Part shown: positions 1 to 15,199 of the stretch, piece by piece
Layout: every line of letters begins with the position of its first letter
Numbering within the stretch: the stretch's first letter is position 1
DNA from: Lomentospora prolificans
Lineage: Eukaryota; Ascomycota; Sordariomycetes; Microascales; Microascaceae
NCBI GenBank assembly: GCA_029532625.1
Contig: JARFXM010000005.1
Span: 558,001 to 622,000 of the forward strand
Reading direction: 5' to 3'
DNA length: 64,000 bases
The notes under the pieces: model-generated
What the model saw: only the letters and a program-made list of their open reading frames with translations
What the model was told of the DNA's origin: nothing
Databases searched by the model: none
Program-made: the position numbers and the translations under genes

Positions 1-3000
1 ATCAGGTCTTTCAGAAGTCTAGGAGACTTACACCCTCATAGCTGGCGGCCTCCGTCTCAAATGATTTTGCTCTTGGCTTCAGTGACGCGCAAGAGGTTGC
101 AAAAAGGACCAACATCTACACGTCGAGATTGCACTCGTCACATCCCTTTGATTATGAGGGGACGCCAGCAATGCAGGGCGCGCACACATGACCGTCAGGT
201 GCGCGGCAAAGCGCTGCTGGATCCGTGGGCAACGCCCTGAAATCCACCCAGGAATTTAATGCTGGCAATCATCTTGTGCTTCCCGGCAGGGGTTCAGATG
301 TGATTAGAAGAAAAGAAATTCGAGGACCAGCCCAACGATTACTTCGTATCAGTTGACAGCTTCCTAGCCAGGAAACCCTTAGCGATGGGATGTTGTGAGG
401 TGTTTGATAATTCCCTCCTGGTGACGGCCCGCTCGAGCAACCCCGTTTCGGTGTGAGAATAATATACTTCGGCGTCAGGATATACTTGTAGGCATGACAG
501 TGATAAAGAAAAACCGGGGAAACCAGAGTAGCATTTCCTCCCACGATCCTCCCGCTTCCCGACCCATGCCACATCACCGTTCACGACACATTGTCACCTG
601 TGCAGCATGGTACAGTTGGCACCCAAGCAGAGCATTTACACTCCCCCCAGCCTAGATGCCCAAAATAGGATCTAGGCTCCCAGCACGGTATGTAGGTGTC
701 AAAGCAGGAGGCGACGAGACCTTTGGGCTCGGACTTTCATCTGAACAGCAACCAGTGACAAAAGTCGCGCCCGCATCCACGCCCACGCCCGTGTCTACGT
801 GTCTACGCCCACGCTGCGCGCTCTCGCTTCGAGGTTGCTTCCCTGCAGGAAATCGTGCCTGTCTCCATTACGAGAAGCATCGTGGAAACGATCCGCCTGC
901 AAGGGACCGTGTTTTTCGTGTAATGCCAACGCGTCTTCCCATGCTGGGCAGCGCGTGTTCATCGTCGAAGCTATCCTTCACAGACACCTCATGGGGGAGA
1001 GCGAACGAGAAATTTCTCTGTTGGCCGCGCGTTCCCTCCTGAGCTGCAAGTGTCAGCACATTATACTGAGGTACTGGTAGGCAAAAACAAAGCTGTTTGT
1101 AGAAGAGCCAGGGGTCACGCATCATGAGAGGGCGATGAAGAGAAAAATGTTTACACCGCCTATTTGGCTGTGCTTGTGACGCAGGTTGCCGTGTTCTTCC
1201 GTCCAACATCTACAAATGCCACGGTCATAGTGCTTCGCAAGTTGAACATGAATGGGGAAGCAGGTCTCACGGCTGCCTGCAAGCCGACAGCAGCGGGGTT
1301 GCAGCGGCCTTGTTAGCGGTTCTCATTCCCAAACCATCGCTGGAAATTTTCCCCTTCCTCGTGATGTCACCCAGCATCGATGCGCAGACTGATGCGAGGA
1401 AATTTCTTGACCGCCTTTGCTGTTGCCCACCTTCCCTTCCGGTCCTTCCTCTTGCTGGAACCCGGCGTCTGCCGGCGATCGGCTTTAGACGGCATATTCA
1501 GGCATTAGACAAGGTATTGTTCCATAACCGAGGAAGGAGCTATTTACAAAATTTCTTCATGAGGAACGGCAGGAAAGGAGGTTCGCAAGAAACACTTGAC
1601 CTGGGGGAAAGCGCCATCAATCATGGCTGCGCTGTTTGAAGAGAACAATGACGCAAGTAGGCTGCATGCCTTCTAGTTTGCGACGCGGAAATCGCACACG
1701 CACCCACACCCGCTATGGTCTGCGTGCAAGGCAAGTATCCGTAGAATGCGATTATTCATGCATCTTGATTTCATGCATTCTTCCGTTGTGGACATGCCAG
1801 ACTAGATTACTTGTTCGGTCAGACGGTAGAGCAGATCATTTACGAGTCAATCACATTCGTTTTTCATTGATCTCGACCTTGTATCCTACTACAGATACTT
1901 GAACTAATACTATTCCCATACTCCGGAGTTCTGCAATCTGACGGCTCCACGGTATCATTTGTACTTTCTGTATTGTCCCCATCGTGGAATAAAGTGACAG
2001 CTTGGGGTAAATGTCGGGGTCAATATAAACCACGTGCTGGGTAAATTCGCAAAGACTCGGTGCTCTCCATATGTCGCAGGAAAATAAACCCCAGATTTTT
2101 TTCCTGGCCGACTCCTCGGGGATAACTGGTTCACGATACCCACCATTACGCACACACCCTTCTGCCCATATACCGGGGGCCTCTCGAACCGGCTCTGCAT
2201 CCGAGTGCCGTCGGCTGGGGAAGGGAAATGTAGCGAAAAAAGAAGGCCAAGGACACCGCTTACCGATACGGGATATTAGTTTTTACTCTACGACGATGAG
2301 ATGAATGGATTCTCTTGATTCCCATGCCTCTTGTGACTTTACTCCAGACCAGGGAGATGTAACCTCGGCCCTGCTTGCGCCGAGTTTCTGGGTTTGGACC
2401 CTGGCTTTTCCTGGGGCCGACAAGAGGAGGAATCATGTGGGCCCAAAATGGAAGCGATTTCGAGTTTTTCCGAAAAGACCCACGAAGAGATATCCACCTT
2501 CGGACATGAGAGCCAGTTCGAGAGCTATTCGTAGAAAGGAGGCTGGCTCTCGCCTAAAAATACTTACCGTTACACTGTTGGGGTGTCTTAACGATTGTTT
2601 TTCTCGATCACCGAGAGTTCACTTCTGAAGTTGCTGGCTATGTCGCTTTTGATGAGTTGTCCTGCTCCGTGACCCTTAATCGTGACTTTTTATGCTGCAG
2701 GGTATATGCAGGCGTCATCAACTGCTGGTAACCACCTGAGGCAGGGCCGAGGCTCTTCTTGACACCCCTGGACATATTGAGAGCCTGAATATCAAGAGCA
2801 TTCTCCAGGTATCAAATGGTATAGTGTAGTCATTTGATCCCCCTTCATTTCCTTAATATACCCTTCAAATGCAAGAAGCATGCAATAACGGTAAATCTCG
2901 GATTGGATAACGACATGGAATCTGGGGCAGAAGCACTCGCAGAATGCCTCCCCTGTAACAAAGGGGTGGCTTCCGAATTCCGACTCGTTGAACAGGGCCT

Positions 3001-3422
3001 TTGCCTGCGCACCTGACATGGGGAAAATAGCTTTTCCCGAACTCCAAAGCGTTTTGTGCACTATCAGATAGCAGTGTCAGCTCAAAGTGCAATTCGAACC
3101 ATTGCCGTCTCCGACAAATTATCCGGCGTTTGCACGACGCGTGCCGGCCAAGTGGTTGGTAGTGGTGCCGGGCATTGTCGGTTGCAACGCTATGGCCTAG
3201 TCCTGTCGCGTGGTCTTCCTTCTGCCTCTTTGTTGCGTTGACCGGTAGTGTCCTTGGCATATCATGCGGGGATTTCGTCAGAGGTGAATATCTCCCGGCA
3301 ATGGGCAGAGGGAAGGACAGCGATAATCGCCACTTGATATGCGTCACTCTCCCGAGCTGACTCGGTTCTAAGGCCTCGATTCCACCCGGACCCCAGCCCC
3401 CAACAACCAGCCACCAACGAAC

Positions 3423-3423
<1 letters not shown>

Positions 3424-3457
<34 letters not shown>
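3424..3457 (+). repeat. poly(A) tract, 34 nt
   Basis: This is an uninterrupted run of A, preceded by a C-rich stretch (CCAGCCCCCAACAACCAGCC) and followed by GAAAGCTCTCC. It could be the tail of an old retroposed copy or a simple slippage tract. I found no flanking target-site duplication by eye. Confidence 0.95.
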
Positions 3458-3459
<2 letters not shown>

Positions 3460-6400
3460 AAGCTCTCCCCTTTGGCTGCTGCGGCTCAATTCAGGCACAC
3501 TTGCGCTTGATCTCGTGGGAAAACTATGGGGAGCGGCACCAGTGCACGAGGAGGCAAAATCGGACCCCAATAGTCTAGGAACCCATCCCCATAATCGCGA
3601 TCACGCGGGTTCCCCAGTTCAAGGCGTTGCCGAAACCGTCAGTATGCGGAGGGCTCCAAAATCCCTTTGATCCGTCGCCACTTTGAAGACGGGCCTTTTC
3701 GCGGACATACTCGATATTCCTCGTGGCCCTGGGTATGAATGCGGGGAACGGGCCTTGGGCGGAAGAGAAGAGGGCGATAGTTTCTAGGATGCTAAACGAA
3801 AAAGGGCTCAAGTCATCTGAGGATCCCGGATGTATTGTCCTTTCTGTCCAGATCATGTGCGCATGTCTCCTGTCGGATCCAAGGCCCGAAACCAGACCGC
3901 GGGGCAACCGCCCTTTTTTGCCGCTCTTTCCCCCATTGTGCCGCCCCTCCCAGTTCCTTTGGTGCACTCTCACCCTCCCTCTCTCGTCTACCAAAAACCC
4001 ACCCCACCAACGGCTGCCAGTCAGCGCAGCACCCATGGTCCAATTGAAGCAATTGCCGACATCTCATAGGACGAACCAGAATAGAGCCAGCCTTAAGTCG
4101 CGAAGGGTCCATCAAGCAAAAAGCGTCACTTGACCTCGTCCCCTCCTTGATGAGTTGGCAGGCTGAAACGCAACCACTATTTTATCCCAGCGGTTATGCT
4201 GTAGTAAATGAGGCGGAGCTCGAATGGAGAGAGAGACCTGCGAAGGGATAAGCTACAGCTTGGGCGGTCTGGTTCGCCGTCGCATTAATTGGCCGTTGGC
4301 GGCTGATGACGACAAGCTGTGATCCCGTGATGGCTTCCTGGCCTTCCGTTCGTCTCTGCTGACTCTGACTTTCGGAATAGCCGGGCTCCGCCCGAATGAT
4401 GCTCTCCATAATATTTGTATAACCTAAACGGAAGAATGAGCATCGGTCAATTTCTAGGGATTTGAGTTTATTTTGTTCAAGCATCCAATGATCCGAGAGG
4501 TGAGAGACTAGAAAGTAGAGATTAGGATAAACTTCTATACGATCTCCGATCGACAATTAGCTGCTGGCTTAACCCACGAGTTGGAATAAAGGTGTGGCAA
4601 ACCCGATGCTGCATCAGCAAGGGTTCAGATGCAGCCTTACTTGCTTATTCTAAGGCCCGAACCCACACGACCCGCGACATCGCACGCAGCTAGCGATGCT
4701 CCAAGAAGCGGCACGGAGACTGTTGTGTTATTCTCGAGGTCCCGCATCACACGTCCCTGAGACCCAATGCAAAGCAAATATTCAATGAGGCTATGAGATG
4801 TCTGGGGCGCGTCCTGCAAATAGTTGTGACACCTGTGACTCTTCTCCCCCATGGCAAGGAGCAGAATCTTCCTGCCTTCCACCTTAGGACGCTAACGCGG
4901 GCACTCTTCGCTCCTGTCCTTATTTGAGATGAGTCTCTCAGACGGAAGCAGGCACCATGAGGCGAATAACCCGCGCGGCGACAACTCTCTCTACATCCGG
5001 GGTTATGTGGAACATTGTCGGCACTCGGGTCGCTTAGTGCATTGTATCCACAAAGTGTTTCTCATACCTCCGTATCTCCAGGTCTTGCTAATGTATGTAG
5101 TCCTGTCAGCCAGGGGAAGGCGTCCGATTGCATAGATTTTGCTGCATGGCAAAAGCAACTATCGTCATCTCCACAAGATACTCGTACGGCGCAATGTCCA
5201 CTGGTCATGCAGTCAGATGACTGTTGTCTATAACAGCTTTCAGCGCAGGATGTGAATACGTGTTCGATGATTCGCTGTCATCTAACAGTCCTCAGTGTGA
5301 TGTGCGGGTGTCAATAATCGTTGCCTTTCCCCCTGCTGACGTTTTGAGCCTGGGTTGGCATTATCTAGGAGAAAAATAAGCTGTGAAATCCGCTCGTGCT
5401 GCAATGCTCAAAAGGCTCGCTGGAGCTCACGGAAATGGCCATGAATCAATCAACAATGGCTGCCGACAGTTGGTAGATGCGCCAGCAAGGGCTGGTGACA
5501 CCAAATGCTCTGTTGAAGGAATCGGTGGGGTTATTCACATTTGGCCATCTTTCGGGCCACCCTTTGCGCAGCCGCTGCGATACGGGTCCGTATCCCGCCA
5601 CCACAACCCTCCGAGAGCGCCGCAAACCGAAAACGGTCGGAAAAAGGAACGGACCATAATTGATGTTATTTTGTGAACACCATCAAAAGCAAGATAATCA
5701 GGAGGCGTTTGATATTAGCGTCACGACCCTGAAGAGATCGAGGCCCGGCTTGGTCCCCTCGTCTTTTTGCCTGTAGCTGTTGGGGTGGAAAATGGAACGC
5801 CATCGTCAAATTTCATGAACAGCGTCTTTTTCCTCTTCTTTTCTTTTCAAGCATGGGCTTTGTATAGTGAAAGAGGAAAATCGAGTAGAGTCGAATAACG
5901 GCCCAAATGAAGTGGCGGGGAGCGGCCATCGATCTCCTTCGTCGTTGCTTCTTTTTCATGCACGACGCTTCTTTTGCATGCGCAACAAGGTGGCTTGAAA
6001 TCAAAACCGGTTTTTCCGACTCTTTGTGCAAGTGTTTTGCTGCTATTTGACGAGCCCCAATCTCGACGCGGGGCGCCCGGTTTGGTAGACAACGAGTCTC
6101 GATATACCTTCGTAATGCCTGTTTACCTGGACAGACGGGCGCATCTGTGGATGCACCAGAGGCTCATTATAACCGGAGTACAGTCTCTTCGCTGAAAACA
6201 GCGGCCGGTATCACAATATTGGCCGCCTTTTATGCATTGCCTTCACCTTCACTACCGCCTCATCAACAAAGACCTGCATCCATAAGCTGCAAACCGCGTC
6301 ATCCGCTCACAAGAAAGATTGATTACGTTCGGCAGTGGTATCTAAGCCTAAGAAGATGCACTAATAGATCGGTCAGTTGATCTGAGATAGGTCTAGCAGT

Positions 6401-9400
6401 TGGTCATCGGCGTGTATGGTCTAACGAGGATCGGGCCCCGCACAAGGAAATCCAAAGGGGCATTGACGCTGTTCTGTGCGCTGTGGTGGCGTGCAAGTGT
6501 CTAAAAAAGACAAATCATTGTGAAAGAGTGTCAGCGGCTGTACGCCTGCCAAACCGTCAGGTCGTATCCATTGGGCTTCCTGGAGTCGTACACTTGCGCG
6601 GAATAGAGAGAGGGGGGAAGGATATCAGGAAAAGCAATTGAGACGGCCTCTCTCTGAGAGTTCGGTCTTCCCCCGTGTCCTGATGAAAGGAACAAAACAG
6701 CGTCTAGGGAAGCGTTACTTGCTTCCCCGAGTCAGGATGTAAGTCCTCCTTGCGTGTAATCAAGTGGAGATTTGCGGTCACATTGGAACATGGCGTCGTT
6801 TTATTGATAACTAGCATTCATTTATTGATGTTCTTTCCCCACGAAGGCTCATGATGTCGAGGCAGGCTAAAATAAAATAAAAAGGAATAGGAAAAAAAAA
6901 ATCGGAAAATGATCAAATGGTCGCCGATTCTGGAACTGACAGTATCTGTATGTAGCAAACCAGAACGCAAACAACCCCAACACCAGTTATCCCTTGGTTT
7001 GCACGCTTCTGGTGCTTGTCTGTGGAACCTCCCTGCATCAGCCTCTCCTCCTCTACATCCTACGTCGGGGCAGTCCCGAGATTATGAAATGTGTCGGCTG
7101 AAGCTTAGTTGCACCAGCTGAGAGGTAGAGAGCTGTTTGTCGGGTTTGAACGAATGTGATAACTGTCAGTGTTTACGTACGACGTACCCCCATCTAGCGC
7201 CCGAAGCCCGTGGACCGAGCCCCCTCCCAAGATTGTGGCTTGTCCCAGGAGCGGTCCATGAGAACACCCAATGGCCTCCCCCACCTTGAAACATGCTGAT
7301 GGAGGGTGGCCAGTCACGACCCTAGTAAGAAAGGGTCAACCTAAACTGCCGGGGAAACCTATCCGGCCCCGCTTGGCCTTTCCAACCCCTAACCTCGCCG
7401 ACGGTACCGCAATGAAGAGTGGCTGCCATCTCTTTCCCCCTCCTCAACCCGCCCTGCTCATTGGCAGTTTCTGACAGGGACGGGGGAGGAGAAGCGAGAA
7501 CGACCAAGGGTCGGCAGATACTGCACGGCACGTGTTCTTTCACAGCCCAAATGAGAAAGCGTGACCTTGTCTTCGTTGCTCCCTGTTGCCTTCGACAGTT
7601 CCTTGGGTCTTCCTTTGTCTGAGGCGCAACGGGGCACCCTGGACTTGACGGAGGCATCGTCTTGTTTTCTCGTTTCCTTCACCGAGGGAGGTATCATTCT
7701 CTCCTCGGGACTCTTGGAGCAAGTGAATCCCCCATTTTAACCCCCGTCCCTCCCCCTTGTCGACCCTGGAGCGAATGAAGGATCCACGTGACAAACCACA
7801 TCCCGAGATGAGTGGAGGGCACCAGCCCATCAAAGCCACGCTGACGGAGAACTCCGTGGCGCCCACCCGCGGTAATGGGGCTGGGCGCGCCTACCCGAGT
7901 TGGGGAGAAGAGCGCGAGACTAATGAGCGCTGCAGTAAATTATACCGAGCGCTTTTACGCGCATCACTTCTTCTTTCTGCTCACTGCGCATCTCTACATG
8001 TCGCCTAATGTGACAACTCTTATTTTTGGTCCTTCTCCCCTCACGTGCAGAGTTACAGCGCCCTTTTGCACGCCCCTTAACACGATTGACTTTGCCGAAA
8101 TGGAGAGCAGAAAATAGCGGATTGCAGCCCTGCGCATGGCTTATCTCCCCTTGTTCGATCCTCCAAAAACCGGGGTTAGCAGTCATGTGCGTTTCGGGTT
8201 ATTTCGCGTGGGGGTTGTGATCCTCGATACAGCCCTCCCGATACAGAAACCCAAATCTTGGGTCGTTGCCCAGCCCAAAAAAAAAACCGCCCCCCTTCCC
8301 GACAAGAAGCGACAGGGTGTGGTTGCAGCCGTCATCTTAATTGGACACTTCCTTCGCTTTCCTGGAGGTTATCGAGGGGAAAAGGACCCCTGAAGTTTGA
8401 GAACGCATGCTGTCTTCCGTTTTTTTCTTTTCGGGAATATGGGGGGTGTCATACGAAACACTTCTGGTGGGAGGTGAAAGATGCTGGGAGATTGAGAAAC
8501 GAAGCGAACCCGGTATCGCGTAGTCGCTCCGATTCTTGAGATCTTTAATGTGCTTTTTTCCCCTCGATTTAGCGCGATCGGATTCTGATCCTCAGAGACA
8601 CGCATGACTGACTCACCGAATGCTGAATTACTCCAGGGCTATGTCTACGAGAGGGCTGAGACAGGAGAGTACGAAGCAGGACAAAGGGAAGGGAAGGACA
8701 TGGACGGACTTGGTGGAGTGCGGACGATCCAGTCTGGCGGGTCTCGGAGCATTCATCTCGTAGGAGAGACCCATACCTGTACTCAAACCTCGTCTCCGTC
8801 TTCTTCCCAGCAAGGTACTTTCAGTTGACCCGCCGTTCAAGGCAGCATATTCAGAAGTTCTCGCTAAGAATGAATGAGAAACCACACACCCCTTCTTCCT
8901 CGTAACGCCAGGAAACAAATGAGTTTGGAGAAGGGTCAAGCCACTCGTCCAAGTAAAAGCACTGGAGCCCGGCTTCGTAGATCCGCTAATGGGTAAAGTG
9001 GGCTAATATCCTGGGGGTGGGGGGAAGGGCGAGAATGGGGGGCAGCGAACGGGACGCAGGCAAAGGCAGACAACATGACGAAGAAACGGGATGAGGGAAG
9101 AGAAAAGAAGCTGTCCTCCAAAATCGCCCGAGACCCAATCTGCTAGACCCGGGATCTCTCGCCTCAATAATATGATATGGCGTGCGAATCTGAGCACGCG
9201 CTCATACCTCGCGCTAATAGGCTGGGGCGGCTCCCTCTATGGGGGGCCATGCCTGATTAGGAGATGCGCGCGAAGAGTAGGAAAAAGGCCGAGGAAGGGG
9301 ATGATGAAAATCATCTTGGCCTGGTCCGAGTTGCTCTGTCGCATCGCATACCAGCTCCGATGAGACTCTTATCCCTCTGCGTCGGGAATATGATCAATCA

Positions 9401-11762
9401 CCTCACATCTGGAATGGAGCCCCACCTCCTTTGGGTCCTCACTCCCATCCCGTTGAGGACTCTCGCGACTCGGCCGTCAAGCCGGCTCGGGGCAAGTGAA
9501 TGGGGAAAAACCCGCCTCTGCTACACCCTCGCGAACCCCCTGAGTTCACCCTTTAAGAAAGAAAGATGTCGTAGGCGACGCCGACTCGTAAACTGTTAGC
9601 GCAGGCCGAAAGAGTGTTCGAGCCAACGTCTCGTGATGGTGTGCCACTGTGGTGGTGCGGTTGGACAATAATAACAACTGGCTTGACCTGGGAGGATCGA
9701 CAGGCCCCCTTGCGAACCGGAAGGACATCCCCTACTCGCCGGACCTGCCCAACGCACCGGGTCATGCACCAGAACAAGACTGGTAATTAGCTCCCTCCCC
9801 CTCAAGCCCACGACCCGACACCTTGTAGAAATCCCTGCTAAAAAAATCGGTATCTTGGACTGGTCTGGCTCTCGGAAAAAGGGAAGCGAGCCTCCTTTTA
9901 CACATGCCCTTGTGGATCACCCTTCCGAGCCGAGTTGGAAATGAGACCCCGGGCAAGCGAGCCGCTGCCCATTTTTTTCTTCTTTTTATGAGCAGGGAGA
10001 AACGGGCGTAAAGGTTGAAAAAAAAGCCAAAGCTTTCCGGGGTTCGCTGGAACCTGCGGATAGGCGGTAGCTGCCGCATCTCTCCCCGCCAAAATGATGA
10101 AAGCCACTACATGGGGACTCCGCAATGTGACGGGGAGAAGAGCGGCAAGACATGCATCTTGGCGCAAAGCGCTCGTCATGTCCATCCAACCTTCCTTCAT
10201 CTCTTGATGCTCTGGGAGCGATGCTCTTTTCCCCTCCTCCTCCTGGAGATCGTCGCAGGTGGCCGTCTTATTATCCCAAGTGATAGAGAAACAAAGGCAT
10301 CATATTTTTCAGTGTGTGTGCACCTTGAGGCTTGAGCAAGATTGTGTGCATGGAGAGTGCAGAGGCAGTTAAAGCATTTTCCCAGCAGCCCGACCCCTAT
10401 TAAGAAAAGACCAGGGACCAGGTGTCAGCCCGCCATCCCAGGTGGATGGTTGCGGCCAACGCTTCACCCTCTCCTTGTTCATTAATCTGTGGGGAGTCCT
10501 CATTCGCAGAGGATAGGTAATTCTTCGAGGTCTACCATAACACTTGTGCGTCAGACCCGACAGCTTTGCGTCCTGCAAGAGGCCAGGGGGAAAGAGGAAA
10601 AGCGAAATAATAATAAGGGGGACAAGCGTGGGCTGCCATTATGTTGGACGATAATGCTGTAACCGATTAAACGCTGCGGATTCCTTCAGCGACAGGGGGC
10701 CTGGAATCCGTCGCCAGAGACCCGGGAGCAGCCAAGACCGCATTATTAGGGCGGGGAACAAGGGATGGAAGACCCGGACCCAGCTGCTGGGAAATTGGGA
10801 ACGAGTCTGTTTTCCAACCCCCCTTGCAAAGGCTCCTCCGTCCTCCTCATATCTTGACGAGATGCTAGAAGTCAACGAGAAAGGGATATCCCAGTCCTGA
10901 CATGAGGTACCCGTTTCTCCAACTGTCGAGAACTGGGTTTGGCATCAGTCGTACCCTTCTTTTGGGCGAGGAATGAGCCTGACGGGAACATAGTACTGCA
11001 CTCGAAAAGCATAACGGAGTCTCGGAGTTACAGCTATTACTGAAGCGTGTCATACCAATTTCTATCAGATTCGACAGTCTCGACATGCAACGTCATAGTA
11101 TGAGAACGATGCAAGCGAATAAATGTTTGAGCAGCTGGAATTACGAAGTAAATGTTACTGATGAAAGTTCCTAGACACTGCGGTGCACGTCGACACGCCG
11201 GTAGAGACAGAAACGCCCATCATGAGCTGTGGACCTGTAGTTTTGTTACCCAAATTTGGTAGGTCAACAGGCCGGCCCACAACAGCCTGATACTCACCAT
11301 CCGCACATTACATAGTCTTTGCAAAAGTGAGTGAGAAGAGTATGTTTCTGACATGCAGCAGAGAGATCCAGGAATTGGGAAAATCGACAAGTCGGAAACA
11401 CAAAGTAAATGCTGTTCCGATTCGCGATCCCGGTGCCTGCTCAGCTGAAGCGCTGGTAAGCACAGCGCTAATATAGTACGGCCGACCTGGGGCGCGGGCC
11501 CTCGAATGATAAGTGGGGAGAGAAGGGAGAGTGGATGGGAATTATCACTAGCAGCCAGCGGTGGGTCATCTCGTCGGCTAGGAGGAGTGTTGTAGCAGAA
11601 AAAAGAAAGCATCCATTGATACTCGCATACATTGCCGATTTCACGACGAGATACGTACGGCCCGTCAGATTGAGCTGGGGAAGACTTGCTATGCCTGACA
11701 TCTGCGTATAGCGTCTCATTGTCTATTCCAGGACTGAGGGAGAGAGGAGAAACAGGACTTCG

Positions 11763-11791
11763 TTTTTTTTTTTTTTTTTTTTTTTTTTTTT
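11763..11791 (-). repeat. poly(T) tract, 29 nt
   Basis: This is an uninterrupted run of T, equal to a poly(A) run on the minus strand. It lies inside a chance open frame on the minus strand that it turns into poly-lysine. Its flanks do not resemble the flanks of the tracts at 3424 and 18821. Confidence 0.95.
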
Positions 11792-14700
11792 CGGCAAGCG
11801 AGGATCCGTTCCTAAGACAGGCGAGCACCACTGCCGAGTGAGAAAAACGCAGAGTGGGCATTGGGCTGTTTGCCCAGCAAACCGGCAAACTGTGGCGTAT
11901 TGTAATGATTCTCAGGGACGACGCTAATCAGGGCGGGAGTCCTTGAGCATTCAACCAAGGGAAAGCCCTCTCCAGTTCCCGGCACCGTTGATTTCATAGC
12001 ATTAAAGTGGCATTATACACAGGAAACGGAAGTAGACTTGAGTGCATGAACATTGATGTGAGCATTAATGGGATACAGTGGCATGGGGTTTCATTCCCCC
12101 TGGCACCAAGTGACAGTCGGATGCCGACCGAGTCCGCACACTGAAGGCGTAGCATGCACCGAAGCGAACATAACCTAATACAAAGCCCTTAGAGTTCGTA
12201 ATTGAATCGAATGTAAATGCGATTGGGCCCCCACCGTCACTATTTCTGGGGGCATCATGGCAAGCGAGCGAGACGATGGGAGTCGGTGATATCGAATGAA
12301 CAGCCTCCGTTCTCCGCTGTCGCTCTCATTGTACGATGGTATATTGGCTTGTTTTACACGAGTCAAACGAGGTCACCGAGTCACGACCATCAGCTGACTG
12401 TGCTGGTCGTGTGGTTCTCCGCCGATTATCTGAGCCTTGTCTGTCCATCTTTGCTCTTGACCCACGGTTTGCACTATGGCCAGTTCTCATGGATAACATT
12501 AGTTTTACGCTGGAGCACACCTGAGCTCTTAGCTGTGTACCGCGCCGCACTCCACATCGTCAGCTATGCTCAGACTCAGGCTGACCTCAGGTTGTTGTCA
12601 TGGCGGTGTGACAGTCCAGTCCATGCAACGACAGGCTGCACCTCTGACCAAGTCCCGCGAAAATGGGGAAAGCTGGGAAAATTTGTTCCAAAACAGGGTG
12701 ATTGTGAAGACCAAAAGAGGTCATGTCTGTTTGGGCGGGAGGACTCAATCCTGGTGACCCCGAAAGCAAGAGTGCGTGTTTTTCGCTTCAATTGAAGGGG
12801 GTCAAGCAGGCGGGAGACAAAGCTCACCATCACGTCAATGGATGGGCTAGCAGCCAATGGATCCATGGAGATCTGTCCCCCACCGTGAGCTGACATCCCA
12901 CTGAGGTTTGCTGTGTGTGGTTGGGGGATGGGGAGTTCGGGTAATTAACCCCCGGGGACACTGGGTGCGCAGCTCACCTTTGGAATCCGGGGTCCGGGGT
13001 GATGGCATTGACGATAGGTCAGGCGCCTGACTTTCGCGAGCGAATCATTGGCAATCGCCAGCGTACCCGCACGAGAAGGAGAGGGTCAAGTCCACGCCCT
13101 TGTACTTGGATACGCAAACCCAGTAAAGGTAGGGAGCCTCAAACAAATAATAGCGCTTTCATCACATATTTCACTGGCTCAGAGGACCCCAGGGACCGCA
13201 GGCAGCCAGCAGCAGGGTTTGACCTCGGGCAAGTGAAGGGAGGACCTGTTGAAGGTCTTGACCGCGCCTCACGTTCTTTTCCAGATCAAGCTCATCGACC
13301 CCCAATTGAACTGCGCCCAGGGCAAAAAGAGGCAATGCAGGAGTGGCTGGCAAGAAGTCACATCGGTATCACAAGGTCGTCTCTTAACCATTCAGGCCTC
13401 TAGCACTCGGCACATCACAAAAACGATCGAAATGTTCTCCTTGGGCTCATCTGATTCGAGTGTCATTGTACCTTGGTAACTTCCCCAACAAACCAATCTA
13501 GGATTGTTGTTCATGCCAATTCCCTCGGAGGTGAGGCGCTTCACCGGAAGAGGACCCCATCTGGATCTCAGAATGACGGGAAATGAAGCAGTCATGGTTG
13601 CAATGCCATCCGATCACTTGCCATTTGTGGGCTTGTTGGCCAATTCCCCGTCGGCAAAGGGATCGCTGTGTTCGGCGTGGACTCGGAAGGGGCCTTATTA
13701 TGTCACTCTATATCCAATAAGTCACGTTCTCTCTGTAATTACCACGAAAAAAGAGCATAATGGGCAGATCGTTTCGTAGTTTGTTCCCGTGATCGACTCG
13801 GCTTTGTGGGCCTCGGCCGTTATGGCGCGGAGTGAGTTGATTTAGGAATGGTGAGGGGGATGGTTCTCCCATTATCCCACCCCCGAATTGACGGTTGGCC
13901 TGTTAGCGAAAGGCTCTATGATTCATTTCATTCCCCGGATTGAGGATGGATTTGACCTTTGCGGGAATACGGGGAACGTCTACCGCAACAACTCTAGACC
14001 GCCCAATCGTGGCATCAATGATTTTTATCGACAGTCGTGGAAAAATGATAAAACGAGTGCGATACTGCTTAATTACGGACCGCTACTTACCCCAGACTTT
14101 CGGATGGATCAGTCTGGCTTGACCGGCCCTGTTCTCCTGACCAGTTTTACCGCAATGCACTATTCATATTGTCGGTGTTGAGCTGGCGAGCTGGCCAAGT
14201 GGCAATGGCTATTTTCTGCCCATCACCTGGGCACTCATTTGCCTCCGTTAGAACTACTTGTAAAAAGGCTCGTGCAACATTTTCGGCGCAATTTGTTGTT
14301 TCGTCCCGTGTCCCATGATGTGTGCGCTGGGCACCTCTCCTTCCGTTGCCCTCTTACCTGCTGGTTCAGGAGGAGGCCGGCTTTGTACGAGATCCGTTCG
14401 TGCCTAACTCGGAATGATATGGTGAGAAACGACGTGGCTGCATTGGGCAGAAACACCGTTTTCTACAGTTTAGGGAAACGGTTCCGTTCCGACCACTCTT
14501 GGGCGGCCACCGGTTCGGTACATCGCTACCCAAACCGACGGCAGGTGGTAGCTGGAGGCGTTGACAAACCAACGTAAGCTAGGACGGATTAGGAAGTGCG
14601 TTCAAGCGAGGGACTGACGGCAGTAGACGGAAGGGCATCGGAAAGGTACGCAATCCATCCCGTCGTCATTCTGCCCTTGTTCTCTTGCCTGAGCAAACGG

Positions 14701-15199
14701 TGCACTGGCTCTGTTTCTCAGCCGCGCTCAGGACATCCCTGGAATGCTTCCCCGAACCAGAGATTCAGCACCTCTGTTCACTCTTTTCTCTTCCTATTGC
14801 TCTCGGCAAACCTCTCAATACGGTTACTACTGCGCTCCTGTAAATTGCGAACCAATGGTTCAGTGCTTCGTTCCGTTAATCCGGAGGATGTCGTTAAGAG
14901 ACTGGCGCGAAAGAAAATTTGTGCGTCAGTTACTCCGTAGTTCCGGTGGAATTGACTCGGTGCCCTATCTGGCACAATTTCTCCCCTCCCTCCTGTTGCT
15001 TCCTGCTACCGAGGCCCATATGTCCCCACTGCTCCGAGAATTGAAGGGCCCTCCAAATTTGTTGGTATCCACGTGCTTGGAGAACGAACGGAGATACCGT
15101 CACCAATGCTGACGCAGGCATTATCACAAGGGCCACAAAGTATTACCGTCGGGAATACTCTGGCCTAATCCCTGGAGGGGGCGTGACACTTTAGCGTTC

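Noticed and set aside
11220..11888. 222-codon open frame (-)
   Set aside because: Kept open by a poly-T tract read as poly-lysine; the remainder is not protein-like.
12217..12795. 192-codon open frame (+)
   Set aside because: No family resemblance and competing frames on the other strand over the same interval.
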